Shown here: piece by piece, positions 35,801 to 47,475 of the stretch
How the letters are laid out: each line of letters starts with the position of its first letter
How positions within the stretch are numbered: the first letter of the stretch is position 1
Assembly: GCA_028671895.1 (NCBI GenBank)
Contig: CM053800.1
Span: 18,621,886 to 18,685,885, forward strand
Origin: Oenanthe sinensis
Taxonomy: Eukaryota > Streptophyta > Magnoliopsida > Apiales > Apiaceae
DNA length: 64,000 nucleotides
Direction: 5' to 3'
Translations under genes and position numbers: made by a program
Notes under the pieces: model-generated
What the model was told of the DNA's origin: nothing
Databases searched by the model: none
Seen by the model: the letters and a program-made list of their open reading frames with translations, nothing else

Positions 35801-36300
35801 TGTTTATTAAATGATGAGAATGAGACTACAGCTAAATTGGTGAAAATTCTAGAAGGTGTATTCCCTAGGAAAAGAAAGACTAAAAACTGATGATGATAAA
35901 CTTTGATGAAGAGTACAAGCCAAAGTACATGCTTGAGGATGAAACTGAAAAGAAAATGAGCAAAGGAGATGGAAAAATCAAAATGATAGTTGGTATTCCT
36001 ACTCTTGTTATGAATCCAGGTGGTCAAAAAGCTTGTTGCATTGTTATGGATGAAGGAATGGAGAGGTCACCAATCTACAACTTAAAGGCTGTTGTGTATC
36101 AAATTGATGACTCTGGTGAGTAGACGAAGGAATTAAAATCTCAACTGATGAAATTGTTGAAGGCAGCTGAAAAGAAGTTACTTGATGACTTTCTACCAGA
36201 AATCTTTTCTACAGTAGGGTATAAAAAGGCAGGTTAGATAAATTATGATACATTTGTATTAGAAGTTTCTGACATCATAAGTTTAAATTTATGTTTTACT
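32890..36300 (+). pseudogene. Extra 3' ORF of SIRE-like copia, family D, with 17-residue repeats
   Basis: Open segments 32812-33495, 33547-33906, 33955-34263, 34618-34845, 34791-35039, 35522-35890 and 35890-36123 together form one decayed gene ending before a polypurine tract. The first segment holds five (T/P)(Q/K)EP motifs (TQEPTSQ, TQEPIDQ, PQEPLTQ, TKEPFNQ, TQEPLPQ), and a sixth TQEP follows; spacing is 17, 26, 17, 34 and 18 residues. Later parts are lysine/glutamate-rich and probably coiled coil. The element F ORF shares PQEPSTQRVEE. No membrane segment is seen. The first base of the element here is set by the gypsy LTR end, so the N-terminus is missing. Role unknown. Confidence 0.65.
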
Positions 36301-36314
36301 GCATAAAGCATAAA

Positions 36315-36325
36315 TTGGGGGAGAT
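36315..36325 (+). promoter_or_regulatory. Polypurine tract, family D
   Basis: TTGGGGGAGAT directly before the LTR, typical of copia 3' ends. Confidence 0.8.
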
Positions 36326-36865
36326 TATTAGATATGAAAAACTTATGAGATTAGAAAATTCTGAATCAGAGTTTACTGAAGTTGATCAGAGTTTAGCTGA
36401 TGACATCAGAGACTAGAAGTGGTCAACAGAGTTTATTCAATCAGAGTTTGCTTACCGACAGAGTCTATGCTGGTCAGAGTTTGGTTCGACAAAACAGGAG
36501 ATGGTTGGAGATAAAGAATGAAGTGTTCGAGTAAAAGTCTATTGCCTTTATGGAAGGATCTTTTTGGAAGATAATTATGGAAATCGTATATTTGTATTTA
36601 TTGATCATTATATTTGTTGTAATTAGATAGGTAACTATGTACTATATAAATACAGGATTAGGTTTACATTGATGTATCGTTCAAGTTATCATCTTTCTCA
36701 TAACCTAGCAGCTCTTAAGAACTTTTTTTTAAGAGAGAGTTTTGTATTAAGTTCATCAAAATTAATACAAAGCAGTATTTCTTTTGCATATTTGTGTTCA
36801 TAATCCATTGTTTGGTACTATTATATTCAACCCTTCTTCTATAATAGTTCATTATCTGGGTAACA
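36326..36865 (+). repeat. 3' LTR of family D element
   Basis: 540 bp from TATTAG (a mutated TGTTAG) to GGGTAACA. Its 3' half matches, in reverse, the LTR at 38911-39411. Five CAGAGTT words lie in 36360-36485. A TATA box (TATATAAATA, 36643-36652) precedes the presumed transcript start. Confidence 0.85.
36643..36652 (+). promoter_or_regulatory. Candidate LTR TATA box, family D
   Basis: TATATAAATA inside the LTR. The same box occurs in the opposite-strand copy at 39123-39132. Confidence 0.5.
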
Positions 36866-37035
36866 GGTGCCCTCGGGGCTTAGAATTACCCTCAAGGTAT
36901 TGGGATGAAGCCCTCGGGGCTAAGTAATGCTCATGGGGCATGGTGATGGTGCCTTCGGGACTTAGTAGTGCCTACGGGGATTATTAGCTATGCCCTCAGG
37001 GCTTGATAGTGCCCACGGGGTATGATGGGTGACAT
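36866..37035. repeat. Degenerate GC-rich minisatellite, about 20 bp unit
   Basis: About eight imperfect copies of a unit like GTGCCCTCGGGGCTTAGTA (GCCTACGGGG, GCCCTCAGGGC, GCCCACGGGG), starting right at the LTR end. The palindromic core GCCCTCGGGGC stands out from AT-rich surroundings. Confidence 0.75.
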
Positions 37036-37550
37036 ATGGAGTTATATCTATAAATTTTGTCTCCCCTTACTATTCAAACATCGGCAAACATTTATAGTAG
37101 TTCGAGGGACTTGTTACTCAATTCCCATCAATGTGGGATAAGTTCAAGTCATTTCTCCCTTATAAATTAATTGTGAATGTCTTTATATAGGAAAAAGAAC
37201 ATAGCTTGTTGCACATCTCCTCGATGTGGGAAAAGTAAACGCCTATTATATAGGAGTTTTCAAACTCATATTCTTTATAGGAATATAATTCTTGGGGAGG
37301 AAGTAATCTCCTTAGATGGGCTTCTAGATCCTTCCTTATGGAAACCAACTCTTTACAGGAATAATTGACTTATAGACTACTCTTTTCTGAATTAGAAAAA
37401 AATTAGGTTTTATTAATAGACTTAATTAATCTGCCCATTAATTAATTACAAATTTATGTAATAATAAGATTTTCAGGCCTTATTAATTGGACCTTCCTTG
37501 TGGACCAATTCAGGTCTAATTAATGCGACATTGATTACGCCTCTAGGATT
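37036..37550. other. Unassigned stretch between two family D copies
   Basis: AT-rich with no supported gene. The two matching phrases CCATCAATGTGGGATAAGTT and CCTCGATGTGGGAAAAGTAA at about 37125 and 37220, and alternating TTAATTAA stretches, look like a remnant of an LTR, but I cannot assign it. Confidence 0.4.
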
Positions 37551-38862
37551 ATTTTCAGCCCATATCAGTTGGAATTTTAAAACTAACATATAGAGTTCTA
37601 AGGAATGATTTCAATTCATAAATGTTATCAATGTCTATTATAAAAATTGAATCTGGTACATTGTTAGAGTTTGTGATGGAGACATCAGTGTTTGCCATGA
37701 GAGCATAGTTCACTCCTTCATCAGAGTCTGAGGAGTTTATCCAGTCTTTCTTGGATGTGATGAGTGCCTTTCTAACTTCCTTGCTTCTGTACTCAGTGGC
37801 ATAATGCCTCATCTTTTTACACTTGTAACACTTGACTTTAGATTTATTAAGTGTCTTTGACCTGCTTTCTTTATCATCCTTCCTCTTGACTGTTTTCTTG
37901 CCTTCAGAATCTCTAGAACTCTTCTGAAAATTGTCCTATTTTCTGAACTTCCTATATTTCATCTTTTTTAAGCCCTTAACAATCATAGAAACCATTTCTA
38001 TCATATCAGATTCTGTGGATTCATCATCAGAGTCTTCATCAGAATTTGCTTCAAACTCTGACTCACTAGTTTCTTTCACCATCACAACTTTTCATTTTTC
38101 TTTAGAGATTGTAGGGGTTTGTTCCTTAACTTTCACAACTTTTATTTCAACATTCAAGGCAACTGACTTTACCTTGCCGCTTTTTCTATTTTTCCTTTGT
38201 TGCAACTCTATGTCATGAGTTTTTAGCTTTCCATATACTTTATCCAGAGACATATCTCCCAGGTCTGCTCTGTCTCTTATCAATGATGTCTGTAAATCCC
38301 ATTCCTCAGGGAGAGCTCTCAAAAACTTTATGTTTGAATCTTCATTATCATACACCTTGTCAACAATGGCCAAGTCATTCAGTAGAGTGAGGAACCTATC
38401 ATAAGTATCAGTTAGAGACTCATTATGTTTAGTCTCAAAATATTCATATTCCTGAATAAGAACAGATCTTCTATTCTTCTTTATTTCTTTAGTTCCTTAA
38501 CATTGAACCTCTAGTGCATCCCATATTTCCTTAGAAGTCTTACATGTAAATACTTTGTTAGACATCACAGAGTCCAAAATATTGTGTATTATGTTTGTCA
38601 CTTTAGCATCCTTGAGCACTTCTTGTTTTTCATCATTAGTCCACTTCTTCCTATGCTTCAGAGTATAGTACTCTGGAATTTCTCTTCCTTCTATCACAGT
38701 GGGTGGAACTAGTTTTGTTGGTAGATAGGGACCTTCTTTAATCCTGTCTTAATAATCAGGATTCGTGGCCTCTAGAAACATTAACATCTTTACTCTCCAA
38801 GTGGGATATTCAGCCTTTTTTAGAATAGGTATCTTGATACTTTCATACTTGTTTCCATACAT
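37551..38862 (-). pseudogene. Family D SIRE-like gag (minus-strand copy, truncated)
   Basis: Start ATG at 38860-38862 (MYGNKYESIKIPILKKAEYP), a second type of SIRE-like gag opening. Core pieces are EIPEYYTLKHRKKWTNDEK, SKEIWDALEVQC, FLRALPEEWDLQTSLIRDR and DLGDMSLDKVYGKLKTHD. The zinc knuckle is CYKCKKMRHYATEY, where the last cysteine has become tyrosine. Several stops are present. The frame ends at about 37551 with no pol, against unassigned DNA. Confidence 0.8.
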
Positions 38863-38898
38863 TGTTTAAGATCTTTTAGTTTTTATTAAACCGTCTTT

Positions 38899-38909
38899 TC
38901 TGATACCAA
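38899..38909 (-). promoter_or_regulatory. Primer binding site, family D minus-strand copy
   Basis: The minus strand reads TGGTATCAGAA, an initiator-Met type site with its last base changed from C, one base from the LTR at 38911. Confidence 0.75.
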
Positions 38910-38910
38910 T

Positions 38911-39411
38911 TGTTATCCAGTAGATAGACTATTGTAGAAGTGAGGTTGAATACAATAGTACCAAACAATCGAAAATTATAACACAAGTAAAATAAGTACT
39001 GTTTGTATTAACTTTGATAAACTTAATACAAAACTCTATCAAGAAACCAAATGTTCTTAAGAGCTACTAGGTTATGAGAATAATATATTATGAACGATAC
39101 ATCAATGTAAACCTAATACTGTGTTTATATAGTACATAGCTACCTATCTAAATAATGCAAAGATAATGATTAATAAATACAAAGATACAATTTCCATCAT
39201 TATTTTCGGAATAGATAGGTCCGACAAGGTAGTTGTTATTCACAGAAATACTTCCATATTTATCTCCAATCAAGTCCTGATTTGTTGAACATTAACTGTC
39301 AAACTTTGATCAGTGAACTCTGTCAATGAGTAAACTATGCCTTCATAAACTCTGATCAGCTTGCTTATAGACTCTGATTGTGATATACTCTGACAGCATC
39401 ATTAATTTATC
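38911..39411 (-). repeat. 5' LTR of family D minus-strand copy (truncated)
   Basis: Starts TGTTATCC and matches the reverse complement of 36326-36865. TATA box on the minus strand at 39123-39132. The outer end is missing: near 39411 the sequence becomes the extra ORF of a plus-strand element. ACTCTG words are again frequent at 39300-39400. Confidence 0.75.
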
Positions 39412-41423
39412 TCCAACATCCTGGAAAAATGAGAGTGTGTGAATGAGAGGCCCTCAACTTCTTTTGAAGTGGTAAAAGGAGATGGTGTGAGCAATGAGGG
39501 TTCCACCTTGGTAGGTGAAGAAAAATGAGAGAATGGCGAGGGAGAGGTGAGAATCCAGGATGAGATCCTGATGCAAACAGAGAGAGAAGAGAGTGAAAGA
39601 CAAAAGAATAGAGAGAAACCATAATCACAACTCAATGAAGCATCAACTTCTAAAACTGAGCAATTGGTTGTAGAGCTCAAACAGGAATTAGGGTTGGATC
39701 CAGAAGGAGCATTGGAGCATGGAGTTCCTACAGGAGTTGCAGATACACAAATAATGAAGGTTGATGAGATTGATATAAATCTGGATGCTAATACTTTTCA
39801 ACATGCTGATCCTCATTATCAAAAATTAGCAGCAGCTTCAAATCTAGAGGTTGAACATATATTAGGTCTAGTGACAACTGCAGAGCAATTCAGAAGTGGA
39901 AAGGAGAATTTAGCCAGGATGCCTGATGATGTTTCACATATGAATCCTGAAGACTTTGAGTTTGATGAAGATGATGATACTCTAGAGACAGTGATAAGAG
40001 ATGATGTATTCATTTTGGCTGACACTGAAAAGGAAATAGTGTCACAGTACATGAGATCAATCGATGAGGATGATATACAGGACCCTATTCAAAGAAGAAT
40101 TCTTAATTTCTATAAGAATAACCTCAAAATCCATAAAATACCAATTGCAGACACTAGATTGGCATTGAAGGAGATCAGGGATGACATTGACTCAAGTAAA
40201 ACTCACTACAATTCTTATATAGATTTCATATTGAGTCTGACTACAATGCATAGAATCAAACGAAGGATGGATTCTGAGTCTAATTTTAAGGACAAAGTGA
40301 ATGAGCTGGAAAAGAAAGTCAATGACATGGAAGTCATTATGCAGCTAATTCTAAAAAATTAGGCTACTCAAGTCAAACTACTTGATAGACTCCTTCAAAC
40401 TCCTTTGGCCACTCAAGATCTTGAATCAGTTGCTGATAACAAAAAGAGGGAGAAGGATGATGTTGAACTAAGAAAGGAAGTAGAAGCTCAATTGCAGGAA
40501 ACTCAAATGCTGATCCTGTTAAGGAAGAAATCAAGATGAAGAAGGCTGAGATAGTGCAGAAATATGATGCATTGGTTGGCAAAAACAAAGCTATCAATGA
40601 AGAAAAGCTGATTGAAATTACTGTCACTATATCAAAACAATCTAATTCAGAAGTCATAGCTGAAATTTCTAAGACTCAAGATTCAAGAGAGATAAGGAAG
40701 GATGAAGGAGGCAGCTCACAGCCTGGTGATAGAAAAGGTAAAGGAATTCTCATTGAAGAAGACAAGAAGAAAAAGTCTATCACAGGTGGTAGTGAGAAAA
40801 TAATGCATAATGCTATGGTGACTGGAATTCTGGATTGAAGGTAGTAGATCAAGGCTGGTGATGAATTAGCCATTCAACTTCAAAAAGAATATGATATTGA
40901 AAATGAGCAAATTCTAGTAGAAAGAAGGAAACAAACTGAAAAGAAACCAAGGACTAAACAAAGAGTCTTTAAATCTTCAAAGTATGTGAGTGTAAAGAGA
41001 AAGTTAGATGTTGATGAAGTTGAAATGGATGAGAAGAAACAAGAGAAGAAAACCAAGACTTAAAAATCTGGAAGTGACAAGTTCAAAGAGATAGAATTGT
41101 TCCAATCTTGGGCTAGAAACTATGTTCCAATCCCGGGCTAGATACTATGTTCCAATCAAGACAAATGGACTAATTGCTATGAAAGGCCAAAGAAAGAAGG
41201 ATGTGGATCTTCATGTTGAATATGAGGATGGCACACACCTAACGTACACTTTTTCACAAGTGATGGAACAAGACTATGATACCCTAAGGAGAATCTACAC
41301 TCTGCTCAACAAGAATTACTATTTGACATAGGGGCTTGCTCAAGACATCTTACAGAGAATGACAGACAGAGAAAGGCACCCATTCAAGAAGACAAGGAGG
41401 AAAATTCTGTGAAAATTTGGAGG

Positions 41424-41529
41424 TTCATGCAAGCGAGTTGCAGCATGCAATCCGAACTGAGGACGGGTTTTTGAAGTTAGCTCACCATCGCGGGATCGCG
41501 ACCCTTTGTCCCGGCCATTGTAGCATGTC
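41424..41529 (-). other. rrn16: Plastid 16S rRNA fragment (NUPT) inserted in the family E ORF
   Basis: On the minus strand this reads TGCTACAATGGCCGGGACAA, then AGGGTCGCGATCCCGCGA, GTGAGCTAAC, AACCCGTCCTCAGTTCGGAT and GCTGCAACTCGC, which is the conserved 3' part of plastid 16S rRNA. From memory of the plastid sequence there are about six differences in some 105 bases, mostly C to T on the rRNA strand, as expected for decaying organelle DNA in the nucleus. It is not a functional rRNA gene. Confidence 0.85.
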
Positions 41530-41935
41530 CTTCTTTCCTAGTTTCCTTGTGCCTCCAACTCCAAAGTGAGTTATTACTTAGATTAGCTTTTATGCTGAGT
41601 CAGGAGTTATAGAGGCAGAATTGAAAGAGCCAGATTCAAGTATAGATTATTTCCCTTCCATTGGTTACACCCTTTCAGTGTTGTTTCTTCCATATTTAGA
41701 TATGGGGATATATCCATATAGAGATCTATATCTTTCTATCTATAGAAAGATCTATTGAGAAATGGATATTTATCCGGTTTCAAGATCTATGAAAAGAGAA
41801 ATCCCTACATATCCATTTTAAAAAAGAGATCTTTGATTGAAAGAAATTTAGTCATAGAATACATTACTCCACTAGAATCCAATGTAAGGTAAGTCCCCTG
41901 AAGGGAATAAAGTTCTTCATGAGCCATTCTATATG
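41530..41935. other. Unassigned insert next to the plastid rRNA piece
   Basis: About 400 bp that does not continue the 16S gene and does not translate as the surrounding ORF. It contains an imperfect palindrome around TTTCTATCTATAGAAAGATC (about 41733-41753). The family E frame resumes after it. It may be a second organelle piece joined to the first or filler. I cannot place it. Confidence 0.4.
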
Positions 41936-42310
41936 ATGATTTATCTTGACAGGGATGGCAAGGAGAAATACATTGACATTTGGAAAGAAATTGACAAATT
42001 GCCAAACCTAGAGCTCAATTATTTGGCAAGCCACTGGACTATAATGTTGAAGATGAGAAGATTCTAATAGGTTCACTTTACAGACAGATGGAAGAAAATA
42101 AGAGAAGGAAAATGGATTAATAAAGCAGAAAAAAGAGAAGAATATAGTCAAATCAAAATCATCAGAACCTTCCCAAACCTACTGATTACTGGTACTAAGA
42201 AACTTGTTTCATACTATATCTCTATCAATTTATGATTCATGCTGAAATGAAAATGTTAGGGGTTTTTCTATCATCAACCAAGATTTATGTTTATTCATGA
42301 TAAATATAAA

Positions 42311-42321
42311 TAGGGGGAGAT
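42311..42321 (+). promoter_or_regulatory. Polypurine tract, family E
   Basis: TAGGGGGAGAT directly before the LTR start TGTTAGG. Confidence 0.85.
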
Positions 42322-42695
42322 TGTTAGGAATCATGTAGTGTGATGATAACATTTTACTTAAAATCATAAATTTGATTTCATTACTTGTAACTAATCGATG
42401 GATATAAGTTAAATAAATATTCATTTATTAGGTAATCATTTATCAGTTGAAGGTACTTGTAATCAACTGATAAATTGGTATGTAGCAGTTAATCTAGAAT
42501 TTTTTAAATTATCAGTTGGTTGTGCTAATCGATGGATGTGTAATAATTATTCAACTGATGTCTTTGGCTTCAATTAATAGCTTTTCAACGGATATGAAGG
42601 ATGATTGACAAAGTGTAAATATTCTAAGTCAAAATTCTCATAAATGAAGTGATCAACAGGTAAAGGAGTCAATGAATGTCAATCAACGGAAGTAT

Positions 42696-43713
42696 TGTTA
42701 GTATGAATGTTGCAGAAGGCGGGGTTGAATGCAACTTGATAAACTATCACTTATCTTTCTAACAACAAACAAGTAGTAATAATATGTAGTAAGAAATACA
42801 AACAACAGTAAGCAACCAAATGAAGAAAGGTGTTTAACTACAAAAATTAATTTTATTAATTTTTGATTGTTTGCTACAACTGACTGGAAAATGTTTCCAG
42901 CTTCAATAGATACAACAACAAAGAACTTGCTAGTGTTTCTATGCTTAAGAAAGGTTAAGCTCAGTTCTGTTTTTCTTAGGGAAAGTGTGTGTGAGATATA
43001 TGTAATTATACTGAAACACATATCTCACTTACAAGTATACTTTCCCTTATTCCTAGGACAAAGCTCAAAATAGAACTTCACTTTTTCTATTCAAATTCGT
43101 CTTCATTCCATTTATAGATAAAGTTGTTCTGAGATATACTGACATCCTTGACTCCTTGAGCATGCTTTATCTTTTTGCTTATCTTTTCCTAAGTTATAGT
43201 ATTAGGCTTGACAAACTAGATAGAAATGTCAAGATCAATCCTTGAATTTTCAATACCTAGTCTGCTACTTGAAACAGACTGTCAGCTTCACCAAAAGGTT
43301 ACTGTCAACCTTTAACTTCTCTTTGGTGATAGTATCTTTGACTCCGCATACTTTACTGTCAAGCTTGATAGTCTTCTAAAAACATGTTGTCGTTCAAAGC
43401 TTCTGTCAACTATCTCCACCAATGTTGTTGTCAACTATCTCCACCAAAATTTCTGTCAGTAAAACTTGTTGTCTTCAATCTCCGCCAAGTTTAGTGTCAA
43501 GGGAATAGTTGCTGTCAGTAATAATTGATGTCTTCAATTCTTCAATCTCTGACAAGTTTACTGTCAAGGGAATAGTTGTTGTCGTCTATTCCAAATATGT
43601 TGTCACTTAAATATGATGTCATAGGCTTCAGTTTGCAGAATGTTACTGTCAATGATTTGATCCATGTTATGCATGAACACTCTATGAACTTCTACTTCAT
43701 AGTTCATACTCCA
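42696..43713 (-). repeat. 3' LTR of element F (inner end deleted)
   Basis: Aligns with 54127-55143 of the 5' LTR, starting TGTTAG. The last 195 bp of the 5' LTR (55144-55338) has no counterpart here. At about 43713 the sequence runs straight into the extra ORF with no polypurine tract, so a deletion has fused ORF and LTR. Several ACTGTCA words occur between 43279 and 43650. Confidence 0.8.
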
Positions 43714-46700
43714 AAACTCCTTGATTCCTTCTTCATTTCCAAATATCACCCCATCTGAGTATACAATTGTCTCAGGTTCTTCAGCATTTGTAAAATCCAA
43801 GGGGTGAGGTTTGAAAGAATCCATTAGGTCCAGAAACTTTCTAATCAGCATCCCTCTCAAGACTTGGGTTCTTATGTATGTCCCTTGAATGATGAGTAGC
43901 ATCTTTCTGATCAGAAAATTGTTGGCATATTTCATCTCATAGCTCATTTCTTCTATTGCTCCATTTGAATAGAAAAGAATTATCTTACTTAGTGAGTTGA
44001 CTTCAGACCATTCAACATCCACCTTGATTAAGGATTCTACCTTGAATTGTGCCAAGTTGTTGATTGTAAGCCTCGTGTTATCAAGACAATCCTCATGAAT
44101 TACATCAGTCATTAGCTTCCAACTCTTCTTGGTAGGATTCCTACTAGAGTGTGGTTTAGATCTCTCAGCCCTTGCCTTCCTGTATTTTTTGGATAATGAA
44201 ATTTTCTTTGACAGTAACTCTTCCCTCACTTCTTTTGACAGTGACTTTGAAGTTACTATAAATACAGGCTCGATAGTATGTTCACCCTTATTACTCCTGA
44301 TAGCATCATTCTTGTCATTTTCAAAACCAAGAACTACTGTCTTCAAAACTTTCCCTTCAATCTCACCAACTAGCTTCTCATCTTCTTCATCCTTATTCCC
44401 AGTTCTAGAGGTCCCTACATCACCATCATTGTTGTTGTTGGACTTGGAACTACCTGCACCAAGGCTTTTCATCATCATTGTCTTCATCTCTTCTTTCCTG
44501 AGTCTTCTTCACATTCTTCCTTGACTTAACTCTTCCAGCCTCCTCAATTCCTCATCCAACACCCTTAACACTTCAATTTTTTCTTCATTTACATGAATCT
44601 TTTTGAAGTAATCAAAAGCTTCTTTTACAGACCTTGGCCTGCACATACTCACCCTTTCAAGATTCATAGGCCTGTATTTGCCATCTATAGTGCTACTGGA
44701 TTTTATTTCCAAGGGATTATGAGTTATTTCTGGTAACTTCTCAATTATTAGCTTATGTAGTGTCCTCTTCGGATTTTCATTTAGCCATAACTTGTCTGTC
44801 TTGATTTTAAGTTTGATGGCTTCTATCTCTGAAATTTCTTGTCTTCTAAAATATGCCATGCTCACACACCAACTGAGACCTCCTTCAGTCTTGACAGTGA
44901 TTACCCATTTATTGCTTTTTGACATCATCATAGTTGCTCCAACTATTGACTGTCTCATTGAATCAGAAAATTTCTTAGGATCTCTGTTAGATGAGGCTCT
45001 CAGATCATTGATCCTTTTATTGAATTTAGCATCTTCAAAAACTTTGCTATTTTCATTTTCATTAACCATAAGGATAGAAACATGTTCATCATCAAAATCT
45101 TCTCTCTCTTCTATGATCAGATCATTACTTTCATCATGAAAAAGTTTTTCCTTTCCTTTGCCAGCTACATGGAACACAGAAGCCTTTTTCATTCCACCTT
45201 CCTTTATTACAATGCATTTCTCCTTAAGCTTTTCAATAGTCTTTTGTTTCTCCACATTATCACCACCAAGCTCTGTAGCAATCTCAGCAGCCACACTAGA
45301 CAGTAATGCTAATTGACTCTCCCCCTGTGATGCAACTTGAGTTTTCTCCTTTTCAAGCTCACCAACAAACATTTCATCACTTCCATCACCATTTTTCTCC
45401 CCCTTAGTTGAGGTGGCAACTGCAATCTTGTAGTTAAATTCTTCTAATTTTGTAAAGACATCCTTGAAGCCCTCATTCATCATATTCTCCAATACAGACA
45501 TTTTGTTGATGAGCTTCACATGGTTCCTGCCAACTGTATCCAGGTTCTTTGATAGTTTAGTGACTTTGTGGAAAAGGGATTTCAACCTTTCATCAGCTTG
45601 TTTGGATGATTTGGAGGCTGTGGGAGTGCTCACATTCTCTGGTTGTCTATGAGTGATCTTATCACTCCTCACCAACTCACTCTCAAGGCCTATTGCCTTC
45701 GAAATTTGGGTGCTCTCTTTTATTTTTTGGCCATGCTCAAGGCCCTCTCCTTTTGCCAGGGTCTTTCCCTGCCTCTCTAATTTTTTAGGCTCACTTCTCT
45801 CTATTCTTTTTCTCACCCTCACTCATCCTAGGTGCAAGAAACTGAGCAGGTACAACTTGCACAGAAGGTTTAGATTTTACCTTGAGTAGTGTTGAGATGA
45901 AGGCAGAATCACCATCATTTGAGGAAGTAGCAATTGGAGAGCTTCTTTCTTGAGTTGGAGAATTGATAGCATCTTTTGATAAATTACTATCATGAGGATT
46001 GACATCAACTTTGTCATTAACAGCTACAGAGGCTGTGACAGCAATCTCTTCCACCCTTTGGGTAGAAGGTTCTTGTGGATTACTATGATCAGTCTCATCC
46101 AATTGTTGGAATAGTGCATCAACATTTTGTTCTTCAATGTAGGCAAAATGTGATGCACCATAATTGAATGAGTTGTGTTCCACATTTTCTAGACCTATTG
46201 TGTGTATATCTTCAAGTGTGGGCTCAGGTTGAGTATGTTTAACCTGTTGTGCAGACTCAGTACAAGGTGCCATGGGAGACTGGCCAATTTCAATAGATGC
46301 CTCCTGTTGAGAGGAGACATCCAGAGATGTGTTTTAATCCCTTTTAAGAGATGTGTCCTTTTGAGAGGACACACCCTGGTTGACAGAGGTTGGTACCCTT
46401 GCCTTCTTTCTCCTAAGCTCACCAGGGCCCTTTGTGGGTTCTGTGTACAAACTATCAGCCTTATTTGCTCCATCTTATACAGTTTCACCACCTACCTGTG
46501 GAATGGTTTCTAGCACAGTGTTTGTGATTCTCCTCATTTTAGGAGCCTGGTCCTTTTGAGAAGAACCAGACCCTTGGTTAACAGATTTAGAGACTCTAGA
46601 AGGCCGGACTCCTTCAAATGGTTTGGAGTGTGGGTTAAGAATGGTGAGGTCAACACCATTCTTATCACTCAATGAAAATACATTGTAGTCCCCAACAATT

Positions 46701-47475
46701 TTTAAATTCAAATTATTTATTTTTGAAGACATGTAGTCAGTAATAAATAATCCCAATTCTATGTTAAGAGGTTTACTGGCTAACATAGAATGGGTGTTCT
46801 TTTTTATTGTTGGGGACTCCATGCATTGAACACTGTCTAAATTAATTATGCCTACAACAGAATTAATGATAAGCATAAAAAATCTAGGATAGTAAATTAC
46901 TGACTTCCTTGTTTCTTTCCAATATCGATTATGTAGTTGTGCACCATGGAATGCACAATCTTCCTGATGTAGGCTTACACCTCATTCTAACCACTGGTCT
47001 TGCTAGACATGGACTTTGAGACAGCATCCAGCATCATGCTCCACTCCTTATTCAGGTATTTTCTGTCCATGACTCCTGACGGGTATCATTCATCACTATT
47101 AGTGCTTGTCATGGGTCCAGTATACCCAATTATTCTGAAGAACTTGGAGAGTTGTTCTTCACTAGCAGGTTCCTGAAAAGGGGCATCCTTCTCAGCTTCT
47201 GTGTGGAGAGCAAAGTTGACATGAGTTGAGTCAATGGTGTAGGAGACCCCATTAATTTGAAACTTGATGGAGCTTGAGTCATGTTCCCCCTCACATGATG
47301 CAGATGTCCACAACTGCAACAACCGAGGTATTTCCAATATAGGAATCGTGTTAGACAGGTAAGAGTTGTTCATGAAGCCAACGAAGGGTTTGAAGGCTTC
47401 ACCAGTTTTTCCTACTGAAACCATTGTGGTGAAGTTTGTTTGGGTAAGAGAGAAGATGATTTGTGGTCCAGACAT
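43603..47475 (-). pseudogene. Extra 3' ORF of element F (decayed, originally about 1200 codons)
   Basis: The probable start is at 47473-47475 (MSGPQIIFSLTQTNF). The N-terminal 129 codons contain a small domain with FQINGVSYTIDSTHVNFAL and FFRIIGYTG, of a type seen in plant retroelement ORFs. A serine/glutamine-rich middle part follows with SSQKD and PQEPSTQRVEE motifs (to 45791), then a lysine/glutamate-rich coiled-coil part (44509-45822) and a basic part (43603-44487) ending inside the 3' LTR. Frames break near 47086, 46475, 46330, 45800 and 44500. No signal peptide or membrane segment, so not a typical envelope protein. Function unknown. Confidence 0.7.

Larger units (their letters stand above)
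39412..42310 (+). pseudogene. Extra 3' ORF of SIRE-like copia, family E, interrupted by organelle DNA
   Basis: Main open parts are 39664-40362 (232 codons, acidic then coiled-coil-like, with MHRIKRRMDSESNFKDKVNE), 40536-40838 (MKKAEIVQKYDALVGKNK, then a basic KGKGILIEEDKKKK stretch) and 41122-41331. After 41935 it resumes with DRDGKEKYIDIWKEIDKLP. The C-terminal part resembles the extra ORF of family A. A tandem duplication of about 27 bp lies at 41097-41155 (TGTTCCAATC and GGGCTAGA twice). Stops and shifts throughout. Function unknown. Confidence 0.65.

Noticed and set aside
41424..41529. Mitochondrial or bacterial rRNA
   Set aside because: The sequence agrees with the plastid version at the variable stretch around GGCCGGGACAAAGGG, as far as I remember it.
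43603..47475. Envelope protein in element F
   Set aside because: Position fits but no signal peptide, furin-like site or transmembrane segment is visible; coiled-coil and basic parts dominate.
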